13,661 bases of DNA from an uncultured Collinsella sp. (GCA_900752545.1 CAADVS010000063.1:1-13661), one strand, 5' to 3'; shown: positions 1 through 7,385, counted from the first letter of the stretch. Program-made: numbers and translations. Notes: a model not told the origin generated them from the sequence alone.

Positions 1-630
1 CGCCGTGAGCACGCGCGCCGTCGCGGCGCCCACGTGTCCGCAGCCAAAGATGTAGGTCAGGCCCTCGGGGCAGAGCGTCTCGACGTGCGCCGCGGGAATC
101 TCGGAGGCCGCGTTGGTGTAGGTGACCCTACTCCCCTCCTCCACCAGCGAAAGCCCGGGGCAGCCCGCAATGGTATGGCGCGATGCCTCGCCATGGTACT
201 CGGCCACATCGCCCTCGAGCGCGCTCGCGATAAACGGCTCAAAGTCGATGACGAAGTCGCCGATGCGCCGATAGACCAAGACGTCGGCAATTTCCTGGAA
301 CAACGGTGCCTGGGTCGCATCCAGATGCAGATAGCACAGGCAAATGGCTCCGCCGCAGATCATGCCGGTATCGGAGTTCTCGCCGCCCATGGTGTAGCGG
401 ACCAGACGCGACTGTCCCGCGCTCAGGAGTTCGCGCGCCTCATCCAGCGCAAAGAGCTCAATCTTGCCGCCGCCGATAGTGCCCGCCTGGCTGCCATCGG
501 CAAAGACGGCCATCCATGCGCCCACACCACGCGGTGACGACCCCGCCGTGCCGGCCACGACCGCCAGCTCGCACGTCTCGCCAGCACGCAGGGCGACAAG
601 CGCCGCATTCACAACATCGAGCTTTTCCAT
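1..630 (-). CDS. xdhC: XdhC/CoxI-family maturation protein, C-terminus cut by window edge
   Basis: The reverse strand is open from an ATG at 630 to base 1, giving 210 residues with no stop, so the C-terminal part lies outside the window. XdhC-family proteins insert or protect the sulfurated (or selenium-bearing) molybdenum cofactor of xanthine dehydrogenase-type enzymes in the cytoplasm. Visible family signatures are GTAGSSPRGVGAWM at residues 27-40, GTIGGGKIE at 50-58, MICGG at 90-94 and the start of a Rossmann domain, FGCGHVGAATARVL, at 195-208. The start is supported by GAAGG five bases upstream of the ATG. Only 9 bases separate it from the upstream yqeB stop, so the two are almost certainly co-transcribed. 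In E. coli a single longer YqeB protein seems to cover both functions; here they are two genes. The family call is firm. The exact client hydroxylase is not visible. Confidence 0.9.
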   Translation of the reverse strand, partial: MEKLDVVNAALVALRAGETCELAVVAGTAGSSPRGVGAWMAVFADGSQAGTIGGGKIELFALDEARELLSAGQSRLVRYTMGGENSDTGMICGGAICLCYLHLDATQAPLFQEIADVLVYRRIGDFVIDFEPFIASALEGDVAEYHGEASRHTIAGCPGLSLVEEGSRVTYTNAASEIPAAHVETLCPEGLTYIFGCGHVGAATARVLTA

Positions 631-639
631 TGCCGCCTT

Positions 640-1434
640 CTATCCTCTAAAGATATCGGTGAGCATAGCGAGTGCCTCGAGCACGCCGCCGCCGACCGAC
701 GTCGCCTTGTCCGAAATGTAGTTGATATAGCTAGCATCGCCGCGTGGGTCGACGTCGGCACATTTAAAGCCCTCGGTCACCTGAACGCCGTCGGCCAAAA
801 GGCCGCGCAAGCAGCCATCGATCTGCGTGCACATGGGCGTATCGTCCGCGTAGCCAATCACGTCTCCGGCGCTCACGATGTCGCCGATTGCGTGGTCGGA
901 CCGAAACACGCCGGCGACGGGGCTGTGAATAACGCGCTCCTTGCCATAGCCAGCGATAATGCCCGGCACGCCTGTGTTGGGCTGGGGCGAGCCCTGGGTA
1001 ATGACGCGGCCCAAAAAATGCCCGCGCATGGTCTCGACCACGGCGTCGCAGTCAACCGGCGCGGTAAAGCCCGGTCCCACAGCGATGACGGTAGGCGCCA
1101 TGTCGCGCGTGGTGCCCAGGTTGCGCTTGGCCAAAATCGCGTCGACCACAGCCGCGGGTTTAAGCTCAACGAGCATCTTGGCCTGAGGGTCCACCACGAC
1201 GGCAACATCCCCCGCTTGGGTAATCTCGAGCGCCTCTGCCGGCGTCTGCGCCAAGCGAGCGCGAATGCCCTCGACCTGGACCTCGCCCAGGCGAATAGCC
1301 TCGCAAAAACTGATTGTGCGGCGGATGCACGTGGGAACCGCGATATCGGCCATAACGACCGACACGCCGGCACGCACCAAGCGAGCGGCGACACCCGTGG
1401 CGATATCGCCGGCGCCGCGAACATAAACGAGCAT
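640..1434 (-). CDS. yqeB: YqeB (EF2563-family) selenium-dependent molybdenum hydroxylase accessory protein
   Basis: This 264-residue protein matches the YqeB/EF2563 family, a marker of organisms that make molybdenum hydroxylases with a labile selenium cofactor (xanthine dehydrogenase-like enzymes). Its precise biochemical step is not established; a role in cofactor maturation is inferred from its constant association with yqeC, mocA and xdhC. Visible features are the N-terminal VRGAGDIATGVAARL (residues 5-19, a dinucleotide-binding-like glycine pattern), the VIAVGPGFTAP segment at 116-126, and a C-terminal half (about 166-225) with HSPVAGVF and GDIVSAGDVIGY, which resembles a small beta-rich biotinyl/barrel-like fold. 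A strong GGAGGT ribosome site lies nine bases before the ATG. It is the first gene of a yqeB-xdhC unit, 9 bases from xdhC, and is divergent from yqeC. Length agrees with the family (about 255-270). Confidence 0.93.
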   Translation of the reverse strand: MLVYVRGAGDIATGVAARLVRAGVSVVMADIAVPTCIRRTISFCEAIRLGEVQVEGIRARLAQTPAEALEITQAGDVAVVVDPQAKMLVELKPAAVVDAILAKRNLGTTRDMAPTVIAVGPGFTAPVDCDAVVETMRGHFLGRVITQGSPQPNTGVPGIIAGYGKERVIHSPVAGVFRSDHAIGDIVSAGDVIGYADDTPMCTQIDGCLRGLLADGVQVTEGFKCADVDPRGDASYINYISDKATSVGGGVLEALAMLTDIFRG

Positions 1435-1466
1435 TCCCGGGGCACCTCCCTGTGCTACGGTTTGAG

Positions 1467-1496
1467 CAGAGCAAAAGCGGTTCGACCGCTACTCTG
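1467..1496. promoter_or_regulatory. Hairpin in the yqeB/yqeC divergent region
   Basis: AGCGGT (1476-1481) and ACCGCT (1485-1490) form a perfect six-base inverted repeat around TCG. They are flanked by a second pair, CAGAG (1467-1471) and CTCTG (1492-1496), with a bulge of CAAA on one side and A on the other. It lies between the yqeB ribosome site and the predicted -10 box, so it would be in the yqeB 5' leader. It could be an RNA hairpin or a protein operator; the sequence alone does not decide. Confidence 0.45.
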
Positions 1497-1516
1497 ATGA
1501 TTATTTATTATCACAG

Positions 1517-1523
1517 TATTATA
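1517..1523. promoter_or_regulatory. Overlapping divergent -10 boxes for yqeB and yqeC
   Basis: The minus strand reads a perfect TATAAT at 1518-1523 and the plus strand reads TATTAT at 1517-1522, in an AT-rich pocket of otherwise GC-rich DNA. The first would drive yqeB with a leader of roughly 75 bases. The second would drive yqeC with a very short leader. No convincing -35 box was found on either strand, so this rests on the -10 matches and position only. Confidence 0.4.
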
Positions 1524-1536
1524 CGGCGGTGAACAG

Positions 1537-2271
1537 ATGGAAACGGTAAGCGGCAATCTTGCCTCGGCGCTCAGGATCGAGCCGGGCATTACCGCGATTA
1601 TCGGCAGCGGCGGCAAGTCGACGTTGCTCAAAACGCTGGGTCTTGAGCTCATGCGCGCTGGCGGCCGCGTGCTCCTCTGCACCACCACGCATATGCTTCC
1701 CGTTGCCGGCGTGCCATGGGACGGGTCGAATCGTCGCCTGGACGCCGCGCCTTGGAAGCCGGGCGCCTCGCATGTCCCCGGTTGCACCTGCGAGGCCTGC
1801 GCGGGCCTCGCACGCGGAGGCATCTGCCAGGCAGGCGTTTTGGACCCGGAGACAGGCAAGCTCTCCGCCCCCGCCGAGCCATTCGGCGGGCTGGCACAGC
1901 GCTTTGACTATGTGTTGGCCGAGGCAGACGGTAGCAAGCGACTCCCGCTCAAGGCGCATGCCGCCTGGGAGCCGGTAATTCCCGCCGGCAAGGACAACGT
2001 CATCTGGCTCGTCGGCGCCTCGGGACTCAGCAAGCCCATCAACGAAGCCGTCCACCGCCCCGAGCTCTTTTGCGAGCGTTGCGGCTGCGAGCTCACCGAC
2101 ATCGCCACGCCCGAGCGCGTCGCCCAGGTGCTCAATGCCGAGATGCAGGCGCTGAAACTCAGCACCGCACGCGTCGCGCTCAACCAAGTCGACACGCTCA
2201 GCGACCCCATGATGGCGGATCGCTTCGAGGCAGCCCTCGGCCGCCCCCTCATCGCCACCAGCCTCAAGTAG
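1537..2271 (+). CDS. yqeC: YqeC, putative selenium cofactor biosynthesis NTPase
   Basis: The 244-residue protein belongs to the YqeC family, linked by phylogenetic co-occurrence to the labile selenium cofactor of molybdenum hydroxylases; the reaction is unknown. A P-loop GSGGKST at residues 23-29 indicates nucleotide binding. Further conserved-looking stretches are CTTTHM (48-53), EADGSKRLPLKAH (129-141) and the NQVD motif (216-219), which resembles a GTPase base-specificity site. The protein is unusually cysteine-rich, with C83, C85, C88 and C97 in one loop and C179, C182 and C184 in a second cluster, suggesting a possible metal or selenium site (inference). It stands alone on the plus strand, divergent from yqeB and convergent with hyuA. 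The ribosome site is weak (GGTGA seven bases upstream of the start). Family assignment is strong. Confidence 0.9.
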   Translation: METVSGNLASALRIEPGITAIIGSGGKSTLLKTLGLELMRAGGRVLLCTTTHMLPVAGVPWDGSNRRLDAAPWKPGASHVPGCTCEACAGLARGGICQAGVLDPETGKLSAPAEPFGGLAQRFDYVLAEADGSKRLPLKAHAAWEPVIPAGKDNVIWLVGASGLSKPINEAVHRPELFCERCGCELTDIATPERVAQVLNAEMQALKLSTARVALNQVDTLSDPMMADRFEAALGRPLIATSLK

Positions 2272-2286
2272 CCGGCCCCATCTCGT

Positions 2287-2355
2287 CAGTTGCGGTGAAA
2301 TACGGACTGTTTGGCCGCCAAACGGCCGCAAACAGTCCGTATTTCACCGCAACTG
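2287..2355. repeat. 69-base near-perfect palindrome between convergent yqeC and hyuA
   Basis: Two 27-base arms (2287-2313 and 2329-2355) are exact reverse complements, separated by 15 bases. The centre can add a short GCCG/CGGC stem (2314-2317 with 2323-2326). The outer end of each arm reads CAGTTGCGGTGAAATACGG. It begins 16 bases after the yqeC stop and ends 26 bases before the hyuA stop. It may act as a bidirectional terminator, but no T-run follows on either side. The perfect arm identity is more than a terminator needs, so it may be a dispersed palindromic element (REP- or MITE-like). Confidence 0.85.
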
Positions 2356-2381
2356 CGGAGGGGAATCCGGTGATCTTCCTG

Positions 2382-3749
2382 TTAGCGGGGGACGTAGCGG
2401 CCGGGTTGGGCTCCGGTGGGCTCGCCATCGCGCGCCACCAGCACACCGTTGACGTAGACGGCCTTGGCGCGGCCATGTGCCTCAAAGCCCTCGAGCGGCG
2501 TGTAGTCCACAGCCTGATGCTGCGTCGCGGCACTGATTGTCCAGCGCGCTTTGGGATCCCACACGCACACGTCGGCATCGGAGCCCTCGGCAAGACAGCC
2601 CTTGCGCGGATACATGCCAAAGACGCGCGCCGGGTTCTCGCTCATCAAGCGGCAGAGGTCCTCGGGGCCCAGCTGGCCCTCAAAGCTCGTGGCAATCGCG
2701 ACGGGACGATGCTCCACACCGGGCCCGCCGTTGGGAATCGCGCGGAAGTCGTCGCGCCCGCGGTCCTTTTGCCCGTGCAGGTTAAAGCTGCAGTGGTCGG
2801 TCGCAATCGTATCGATCTCGCCGGCCACAAGCGCCTCGCGCAGCGCGGCACGGTCACCGGCATGGCGCAGCGGCGGGCTCATCACATACTTGGCACCTGC
2901 AAAGCCGTCCTCGCCCTGCTCCAGATAGCAGGTGTCGTCGAGCATCAGATACTGAGGGCAGGTCTCGACATAGATATTCTTCTGCCCGCGCGCTTTGGCA
3001 GCACGGATGGCCTCGAGCCCCAGCTTGGTCGAAAGGTGCACCACGTTGACCGGAGCGTCCCCGGCCAAGTGAGCCAGATACAGCAGGCGGCTCACGGCCT
3101 CGGCCTCACACACGTCCGGACGGCTGAGCGCATGACCCTCGGGCCCGTGGATACCCTGCTCAAACACGCGCTTCTGCAGCGCGTTGACCAACGTGCCGTT
3201 CTCGCAATGCACGCACAGGATACCGCCCAGGCGCTTGAGCTCCTCCAGCACCTCGAGCGTCTCGGCATCGTTCAAGCGCAGATGGTCGTAGGCAAAGTAG
3301 GTCTTAAACGACGACACGCCCGCCTCGCGCATGGCCGAAAGATCGGCGCGGTTGCGCTCATTCCACTCGGCGAGTGCCATATGAAAGGCGTAGTTGGCGG
3401 TGCAGGTGCCGTCGGCGCGATGATGCCACTCGACTAAGGCATCGGGCATGGTCACGCCGCGATCGGCCGTCGCGTAGTCGACGATGGTCGTGGTACCACC
3501 GCAGGCAGCCGCACGTGTGCCGGTCTCAAAGCTATCGGCCGTCCAGTCCATGCCGGTCCAGCACTGCATGTGCGTGTGCCCATCGATAAAGCCCGGGAAC
3601 ACCCAGCAGCCCGCGGCGTCCTCGACGGTATCGTCGGCGCCCGGCCCAATCGCCGCGGCAATCCGCACAATCTTGTCGCCCTCCATGGCAAGATCGGCGC
3701 GGCGAAGCCCCTGGGGCGTCACGAGCGCGCCGTTTTTGATGATGATCAT
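2382..3749 (-). CDS. hyuA: Dihydropyrimidinase/D-hydantoinase-like cyclic amidohydrolase (HyuA/YgeZ)
   Basis: The 455-residue protein is a full-length member of the hydantoinase/dihydropyrimidinase group, cytoplasmic binuclear-metal enzymes that hydrolyse cyclic amide rings. All expected metal ligands are visible: H58 and H60 in GFIDGHTH, the lysine to be carboxylated at K149 in SSFKTYFAYD, H181 in CVHCEN, H238 in VVHLS and D318 in IATDHCSF. The substrate-loop region PNGGPGVEHR is at 339-348. In the E. coli cluster the equivalent gene (ygeZ/hyuA) is required for anaerobic urate use, where it is thought to open a hydantoin- or dihydropyrimidine-type intermediate; that substrate is inferred from context. 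AAGGAG lies just before the ATG and overlaps the end of mocA eight bases upstream, so translation is probably coupled. hyuA is convergent with yqeC. Confidence 0.92.
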   Translation of the reverse strand: MIIIKNGALVTPQGLRRADLAMEGDKIVRIAAAIGPGADDTVEDAAGCWVFPGFIDGHTHMQCWTGMDWTADSFETGTRAAACGGTTTIVDYATADRGVTMPDALVEWHHRADGTCTANYAFHMALAEWNERNRADLSAMREAGVSSFKTYFAYDHLRLNDAETLEVLEELKRLGGILCVHCENGTLVNALQKRVFEQGIHGPEGHALSRPDVCEAEAVSRLLYLAHLAGDAPVNVVHLSTKLGLEAIRAAKARGQKNIYVETCPQYLMLDDTCYLEQGEDGFAGAKYVMSPPLRHAGDRAALREALVAGEIDTIATDHCSFNLHGQKDRGRDDFRAIPNGGPGVEHRPVAIATSFEGQLGPEDLCRLMSENPARVFGMYPRKGCLAEGSDADVCVWDPKARWTISAATQHQAVDYTPLEGFEAHGRAKAVYVNGVLVARDGEPTGAQPGRYVPR

Positions 3750-3757
3750 GTTGCTCC

Positions 3758-4372
3758 TTATTGATTAATACAGTTGGCCACGCGATCAAAATACGAGCAG
3801 GCCGCGATATGCTCCGCTATGCGTCGCTGTCCCTTGACGGTATCGACGTCCCACAGCTCGTAGGCACGCGCCTCGACCAGCGCAACGTCGACGCGACCTT
3901 TGAGAATCGAGCCCCCGCCGTCCTTGCCCTCAAGACACATAAGTGCATCGAACAGTTCCGCCGGAAAGAGCACCGGACTCGAAGGCTCACCGCTGCACGC
4001 CAAGCGCACCGGATGTTTGCGGCCACGCTCGTCAAACGCGTGAACCATGGCCTCAAAAGAATCCGCGCTCACAAGCGGCTGGTCGCCCGGCAAAAAGAGG
4101 CAACCTTTCCAGTTGCGTTCGACTCCCCACGAAAGGCCCGCACGGACGCTTTCGCTGCGCAGCTCGCCATCGTGCAGCACGCACGGGCAATGCTTGTCCT
4201 CGCAAATCTGAGCGACCTCGGGCCAACGCGTCGAAACCACGACGTCAAAGCCCCGGGGAACCGAATCGATGGTCCGGGCAATCAGCGGCTCGCCATAGAT
4301 ATCGGCAAGCATCTTGTTAGAGCCAAACCGCTTGCCCTCGCCCGAAGCCATAATGACGCATCCAAGTTTCAT
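3758..4372 (-). CDS. mocA: MocA/YgfJ-like molybdopterin nucleotidyltransferase
   Basis: From the chosen start this is a 204-residue MobA-like NTP transferase, the size expected for MocA-type enzymes that add a cytidylyl group to molybdopterin for xanthine dehydrogenase-class enzymes. The nucleotide-binding signature MASGEGKRFGSNKM is at residues 8-21, RSESVRAGL at 72-80, the metal/nucleotide motif PGDQP at 95-99, SSPVLFP at 131-137 and DVDT near the end at 175-178. The reading frame is open for another 33 codons upstream, to 4471, but the start at 4372 is preferred: GGGGAGGT lies a few bases upstream and the extension has no family-like sequence. The next gene, hyuA, starts 8 bases after the stop. 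It sits downstream of the ygeW terminator, so it may need its own promoter. Whether CTP is the nucleotide used is inferred from the family. Confidence 0.88.
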   Translation of the reverse strand: MKLGCVIMASGEGKRFGSNKMLADIYGEPLIARTIDSVPRGFDVVVSTRWPEVAQICEDKHCPCVLHDGELRSESVRAGLSWGVERNWKGCLFLPGDQPLVSADSFEAMVHAFDERGRKHPVRLACSGEPSSPVLFPAELFDALMCLEGKDGGGSILKGRVDVALVEARAYELWDVDTVKGQRRIAEHIAACSYFDRVANCINQ

Positions 4373-4459
4373 GGTGATACCTCCCCTGAAACCATCGTAC
4401 CCATAACTCGCGCCGCGGGCATCTACATCGAAAGCGCTTATCCCGCACGCCCGCGATGC

Positions 4460-4498
4460 AAAAAGGGGCACCCCGCCGGTTGGCAGAGCGCCCCCTTT
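4460..4498 (-). terminator. Intrinsic terminator after ygeW
   Basis: On the minus strand, AAAGGGGGC pairs with GCCCCTTT with one bulged base, giving an eight-pair GC-rich stem that ends in five T residues. A small inner GCC-GGTT-GGC hairpin sits in the loop. It begins about 23 bases after the ygeW stop and would at least partly insulate mocA-hyuA from ygeW transcription. Confidence 0.75.
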
Positions 4499-4521
4499 AC
4501 ATGGCTTACCTCAACCCGGCT

Positions 4522-5724
4522 TTAGGCCTGGAGCCAACGGGCGGTGTTGCGCTCGTCGAGGGCCTTGAGGGTAGCGGCGGGATCGGCAACCTTCTGCAGG
4601 AACATCATGGCTGCGATGGCGTACGGCTTGTAGCTGGCCTCCTTGTACATGCCCACACGGTGCATGTCGAAGACGTCGGCGTTGACCTCGCCGTGCTCGC
4701 AGGAGACACCGGAGATGTCGGCGGGCAGCGGATGCATAAAGATGGTGTCCTGGCCGTTGGCGGTCTTCTCCATGAGCTCGGTCGTGGAGCACCAATCCTG
4801 ATGCGTGGCGTTCTGGGCGAGCAGCTCCTTCTCGAGCGCTGCGATGCCGGCGTCGTCGCCCTCGGCGTACAGGTTGGTGCGCTTCTCCATGGCGGCAAAC
4901 GGAGCCCAGCTCTTGGGGATCACGATGTCGGCGCCCTCGAAGGCCTCAGCCATGGTGTTGACCTGCTTAAAGGTGGTGCCGGACTCGGCGGCATAGGTCT
5001 TGGCGCGCTCGACGACCTCGGGCATGAGGTCGTAGCCCTCGGGGTGAGCCAGGGTGACGTCCATGCCAAAGCGGGGCAGCAGGCTGATCAGCGACTGCGG
5101 GCAGGACAGCGGCTTGCCGTAAGAGGGCGAATAGGCCCAGGTGACGGCAACCTTCTTGCCCTTGAGGTTCTCGAGGCCGCCAAACTCGTTGATAAGGTAG
5201 AGCATGTCGGCAGAGGACTGCGTGGGGTGATCGGAGTCGGACTGCAGGGAGATGAGCGTGGGACGGTGATCCAGAACGCCGTCCTCGTAAGCCTGCTGGA
5301 CAGACTCGGAGACCTCGGCCATGTAGGCGTCGCCCTTGCCGATGTACATGTCGTCGCGGATGCCGATGACGTCGGCCATGAAGGAAATCATGGTAGCGGT
5401 CTCGCGGACGGTCTCGCCGTGAGCGATCTGGGACTTCTTCTCGTCCAGGTCCTGCAGCTCAAGGCCGAGCAGGTTGGCGGCCTTCGAGAAGGAGAAGCGC
5501 GTACGAGTGGAGTTGTCGCGGAACAGGGAGACGGCAAGACCGGAGTCGAAGATCTTGGACGAAACGTTGTTCTCGCGCAGCTCGCGCAGAGCGTCGGCGA
5601 CGATGTAGAGCGCCTTGAGCTCATCGGTGGTCTTGTCCCAGGTGTGCAGGAAGTCGCTGCCGTACATACCCTTAAAATCGAGGCCGTTCAGCTGCTCGAC
5701 GAGCTCGGTAAACTTGGCGTCCAT
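4522..5724 (-). CDS. ygeW: YgeW, knotted-type carbamoyltransferase
   Basis: This is a 400-residue aspartate/ornithine-type carbamoyltransferase of the YgeW group (E. coli YgeW is about 396). The carbamoyl-phosphate site STRTR is at residues 72-76, DHPTQ at 166-170 and HPLPAD at 331-336, the last being the usual carbamoyltransferase HPLP region. The enzyme probably works on a ureido derivative of diaminopropionate, transferring carbamoyl to phosphate in the catabolic direction; this is inferred from cluster membership and has not been read from the sequence. A carbamate kinase, usually next door to harvest ATP, is absent from the window. The frame is open upstream to 5910, but AAAGGAC precedes the ATG at 5724 and the upstream 62 codons look non-coding. 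It follows ygeY after a 201-base gap and ends in a good terminator. Confidence 0.92.
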   Translation of the reverse strand: MDAKFTELVEQLNGLDFKGMYGSDFLHTWDKTTDELKALYIVADALRELRENNVSSKIFDSGLAVSLFRDNSTRTRFSFSKAANLLGLELQDLDEKKSQIAHGETVRETATMISFMADVIGIRDDMYIGKGDAYMAEVSESVQQAYEDGVLDHRPTLISLQSDSDHPTQSSADMLYLINEFGGLENLKGKKVAVTWAYSPSYGKPLSCPQSLISLLPRFGMDVTLAHPEGYDLMPEVVERAKTYAAESGTTFKQVNTMAEAFEGADIVIPKSWAPFAAMEKRTNLYAEGDDAGIAALEKELLAQNATHQDWCSTTELMEKTANGQDTIFMHPLPADISGVSCEHGEVNADVFDMHRVGMYKEASYKPYAIAAMMFLQKVADPAATLKALDERNTARWLQA

Positions 5725-5767
5725 GGAAATGTCCTTTCTAAAGGTGAAACGATCGCAATGAGTAGAT

Positions 5768-5807
5768 GTGCTCCGGCATGCGCGTGTGGCTAGAACATGC
5801 AGAGCAC
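5768..5807. promoter_or_regulatory. Imperfect hairpin upstream of ygeW
   Basis: GTGCTC (5768-5773) and GAGCAC (5802-5807) enclose a second pair, GCATG (5776-5780) and CATGC (5796-5800), giving an eleven-pair stem with small bulges. It lies about 45 bases upstream of the ygeW start within the 201-base ygeY-ygeW gap. It may be a leader structure, a processing site or an operator. The rest of that gap shows no clear promoter. Confidence 0.35.
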
Positions 5808-5878
5808 CATGACGAGGACCCGCTACCGTTGAGGAAGCATGGGAGATAACGACCGCGGGCCCTAAGTCAACAGGGGGT

Positions 5879-5941
5879 GCCGGGGACACGAGCAGCCCCC
5901 GGCTCAACAAGATCGAGGAATGGGACTAATCGATCTTGTTG
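5879..5941 (-). terminator. Tandem hairpins at the end of ygeY
   Basis: A perfect 12-base inverted repeat (CAACAAGATCGA at 5905-5916, its complement at 5930-5941, 13-base loop) spans the ygeY stop codon. A seven-base GC repeat (GCCGGGG at 5879-5885, CCCCGGC at 5897-5903) follows at once on the minus strand. No T-run follows either stem. They could be a terminator, a transcript-stabilising structure or an attenuator lowering ygeW expression. Confidence 0.5.
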
Positions 5942-7311
5942 TTGGTCAGACCGGCGCGGAACACGGTGGCGTCGCCATCGGCCTGGCTCGGATCGTAGAG
6001 GTTCAGGGCAGCCACATACATGGCGGCAGCGGTGACCAGGTCGTCCTTGTAGGTGACCTCGTTGGGAGCGTGAGCCTGAGACTCGGCACCCGGGCCAAAG
6101 CCCACGCAGGGGATGCCGTAGCGGCCCTGGATGGAGACGCAGTTCGTGGAGAAGGTCCACTTGTCGCACAGCGGACGACCGGTGCGCTTGTCCATGCTGG
6201 GCTCGCAGCCGATGCGCTCGTCACCAAACATGGCCTTGTGGGCGTCGACGAGGGCCTTGACGTGCGGAGCGGTCTCCTTGTTGATCCACGTGGGGAAGTA
6301 AGCCTCGGTCTCGTAGACCTCGCCGGTCCAGGACGGACGGTCGTACATGTACATGGAGACCTTCACGTCGTCGCCGTACTTCTTGGCGGCCGGCAGGTTG
6401 CGGATCTCGTCCAGGCAGGACTCCCAGGTCTCGCCGGCGGTCATGCGACGGTCGATGGAGATGGCGCAGGAGTCAGCGACAGCACAGCGGCTGGGGCTGG
6501 TGTAGAAGATCTGGCTGACGGTGCAGGTGCCGCGGCCCAGGAAGCGGGCATCCTCGAAGTGCTCGGGATTGTACTTGGGGTCGAGCATCTTGACGAGACC
6601 CTTGATGTCGGTCGACTCGTCGCAGCCGTTGTTGTTGAGGGCGCGGACGTCGGCGATGATGTCGGCCATCTTGTAGATGGCGTTGTCGCCGCGGTCGGGA
6701 GCGGAGCCGTGGCAGGAGGTGCCGTGAACGTCGACGCGAATCTCCATGCGGCCGCGGTGACCGCGGTAGATGCCGCCGTCGGTGGGCTCGGTGGAAATGA
6801 CGAACTCAGGCTTAATGCCGTCCTTGTTGTAGATGTACTGCCAGCACATGCCGTCGCAGTCCTCTTCCTGGACGGTGCCGACGACCATGATCTTGTAGCC
6901 CTCGGGGATGAGGCCCATGTCCTTCATCATCTTGGCAGCGTAGGTAGCGGAAGCCATGCCGCCCTCCTGGTCGGAGCCGCCGCGGCCGTAGATGATCTCG
7001 TCGGTCTCGTAGCCCTCGTAGGGATCGGCATCCCAGTTCTCGATGTTGCCGATGCCGACGGTGTCGATGTGGGAGTCGATGGCGATGATCTTGTCGCCCT
7101 CGCCCATAAAGCCCATGACGTTACCCAGGCCGTCGACCTTGACCTCGTCATAGCCAAGGCTCTCCATCTCGGCCTTGATGCAGGCAACAACCTCACCCTC
7201 CTCGCAAGACTCAGAGGGGTGGGAAATCATAGCGCGCAGGAAGCGAGTCATATCAGCACGATGAGACTCAGCAGCAGCCTTGATTGCGTCGAAATCGAGT
7301 TCTTTAGCCAT
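5926..7311 (-). CDS. ygeY: YgeY-family selenium metabolism-linked M20 hydrolase
   Basis: The 461-residue protein is an M20/ArgE-DapE-like metallohydrolase of the YgeY group, repeatedly found beside selenium-dependent molybdenum hydroxylase genes. Likely metal ligands are H81 and the D83 of SHIDTVG, D114 in YGRGGSDQEGG, E149-E150 in VQEEDCDG, E175 in STEPT and H414 in SQAHAPNE. A dimerisation domain typical of M20 enzymes fits residues about 185-300. In urate breakdown it probably cleaves an amide or ureido bond in a linear intermediate; this substrate is inferred. It is somewhat longer than the roughly 400-residue E. coli protein, with an extra tail after about 440. AAAGG about ten bases before the ATG supports the start. 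ygeX lies 74 bases upstream and ygeW follows. Confidence 0.93.
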   Translation of the reverse strand: MAKELDFDAIKAAAESHRADMTRFLRAMISHPSESCEEGEVVACIKAEMESLGYDEVKVDGLGNVMGFMGEGDKIIAIDSHIDTVGIGNIENWDADPYEGYETDEIIYGRGGSDQEGGMASATYAAKMMKDMGLIPEGYKIMVVGTVQEEDCDGMCWQYIYNKDGIKPEFVISTEPTDGGIYRGHRGRMEIRVDVHGTSCHGSAPDRGDNAIYKMADIIADVRALNNNGCDESTDIKGLVKMLDPKYNPEHFEDARFLGRGTCTVSQIFYTSPSRCAVADSCAISIDRRMTAGETWESCLDEIRNLPAAKKYGDDVKVSMYMYDRPSWTGEVYETEAYFPTWINKETAPHVKALVDAHKAMFGDERIGCEPSMDKRTGRPLCDKWTFSTNCVSIQGRYGIPCVGFGPGAESQAHAPNEVTYKDDLVTAAAMYVAALNLYDPSQADGDATVFRAGLTNNKID

Positions 7312-7351
7312 TGTTCATAACCTTTCAAACGAAGGAATCTACCTGTGAGGT

Positions 7352-7378
7352 GGCGGAGCGATACCTATTTACTCCGCC
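7352..7378. terminator. Hairpin between ygeX and ygeY
   Basis: GGCGGAG (7352-7358) and CTCCGCC (7372-7378) form a perfect seven-base stem with a 13-base AT-rich loop, eight bases after the ygeX stop. No T-run follows on the minus strand, so partial termination or 3'-end stabilisation of ygeX mRNA is more likely than full termination. Confidence 0.4.
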
Positions 7379-7385
7379 CCAACGA

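Noticed and set aside
2070..3437. 455-codon plus-strand open frame opposite hyuA
   Set aside because: It runs antisense to a well-supported hydantoinase, overlaps the end of yqeC and the palindrome, and its translation shows no family motifs. Long antisense frames are expected in GC-rich genes.
4373..4471. N-terminal extension of mocA to 4471
   Set aside because: The conserved nucleotide-binding motif begins seven residues after the 4372 start, and GGGGAGGT lies directly upstream of that start.
5725..5910. N-terminal extension of ygeW to 5910
   Set aside because: The 62 extra codons have no homologous look and no ribosome site at 5910. The start at 5724 has AAAGGAC upstream and gives the family length.
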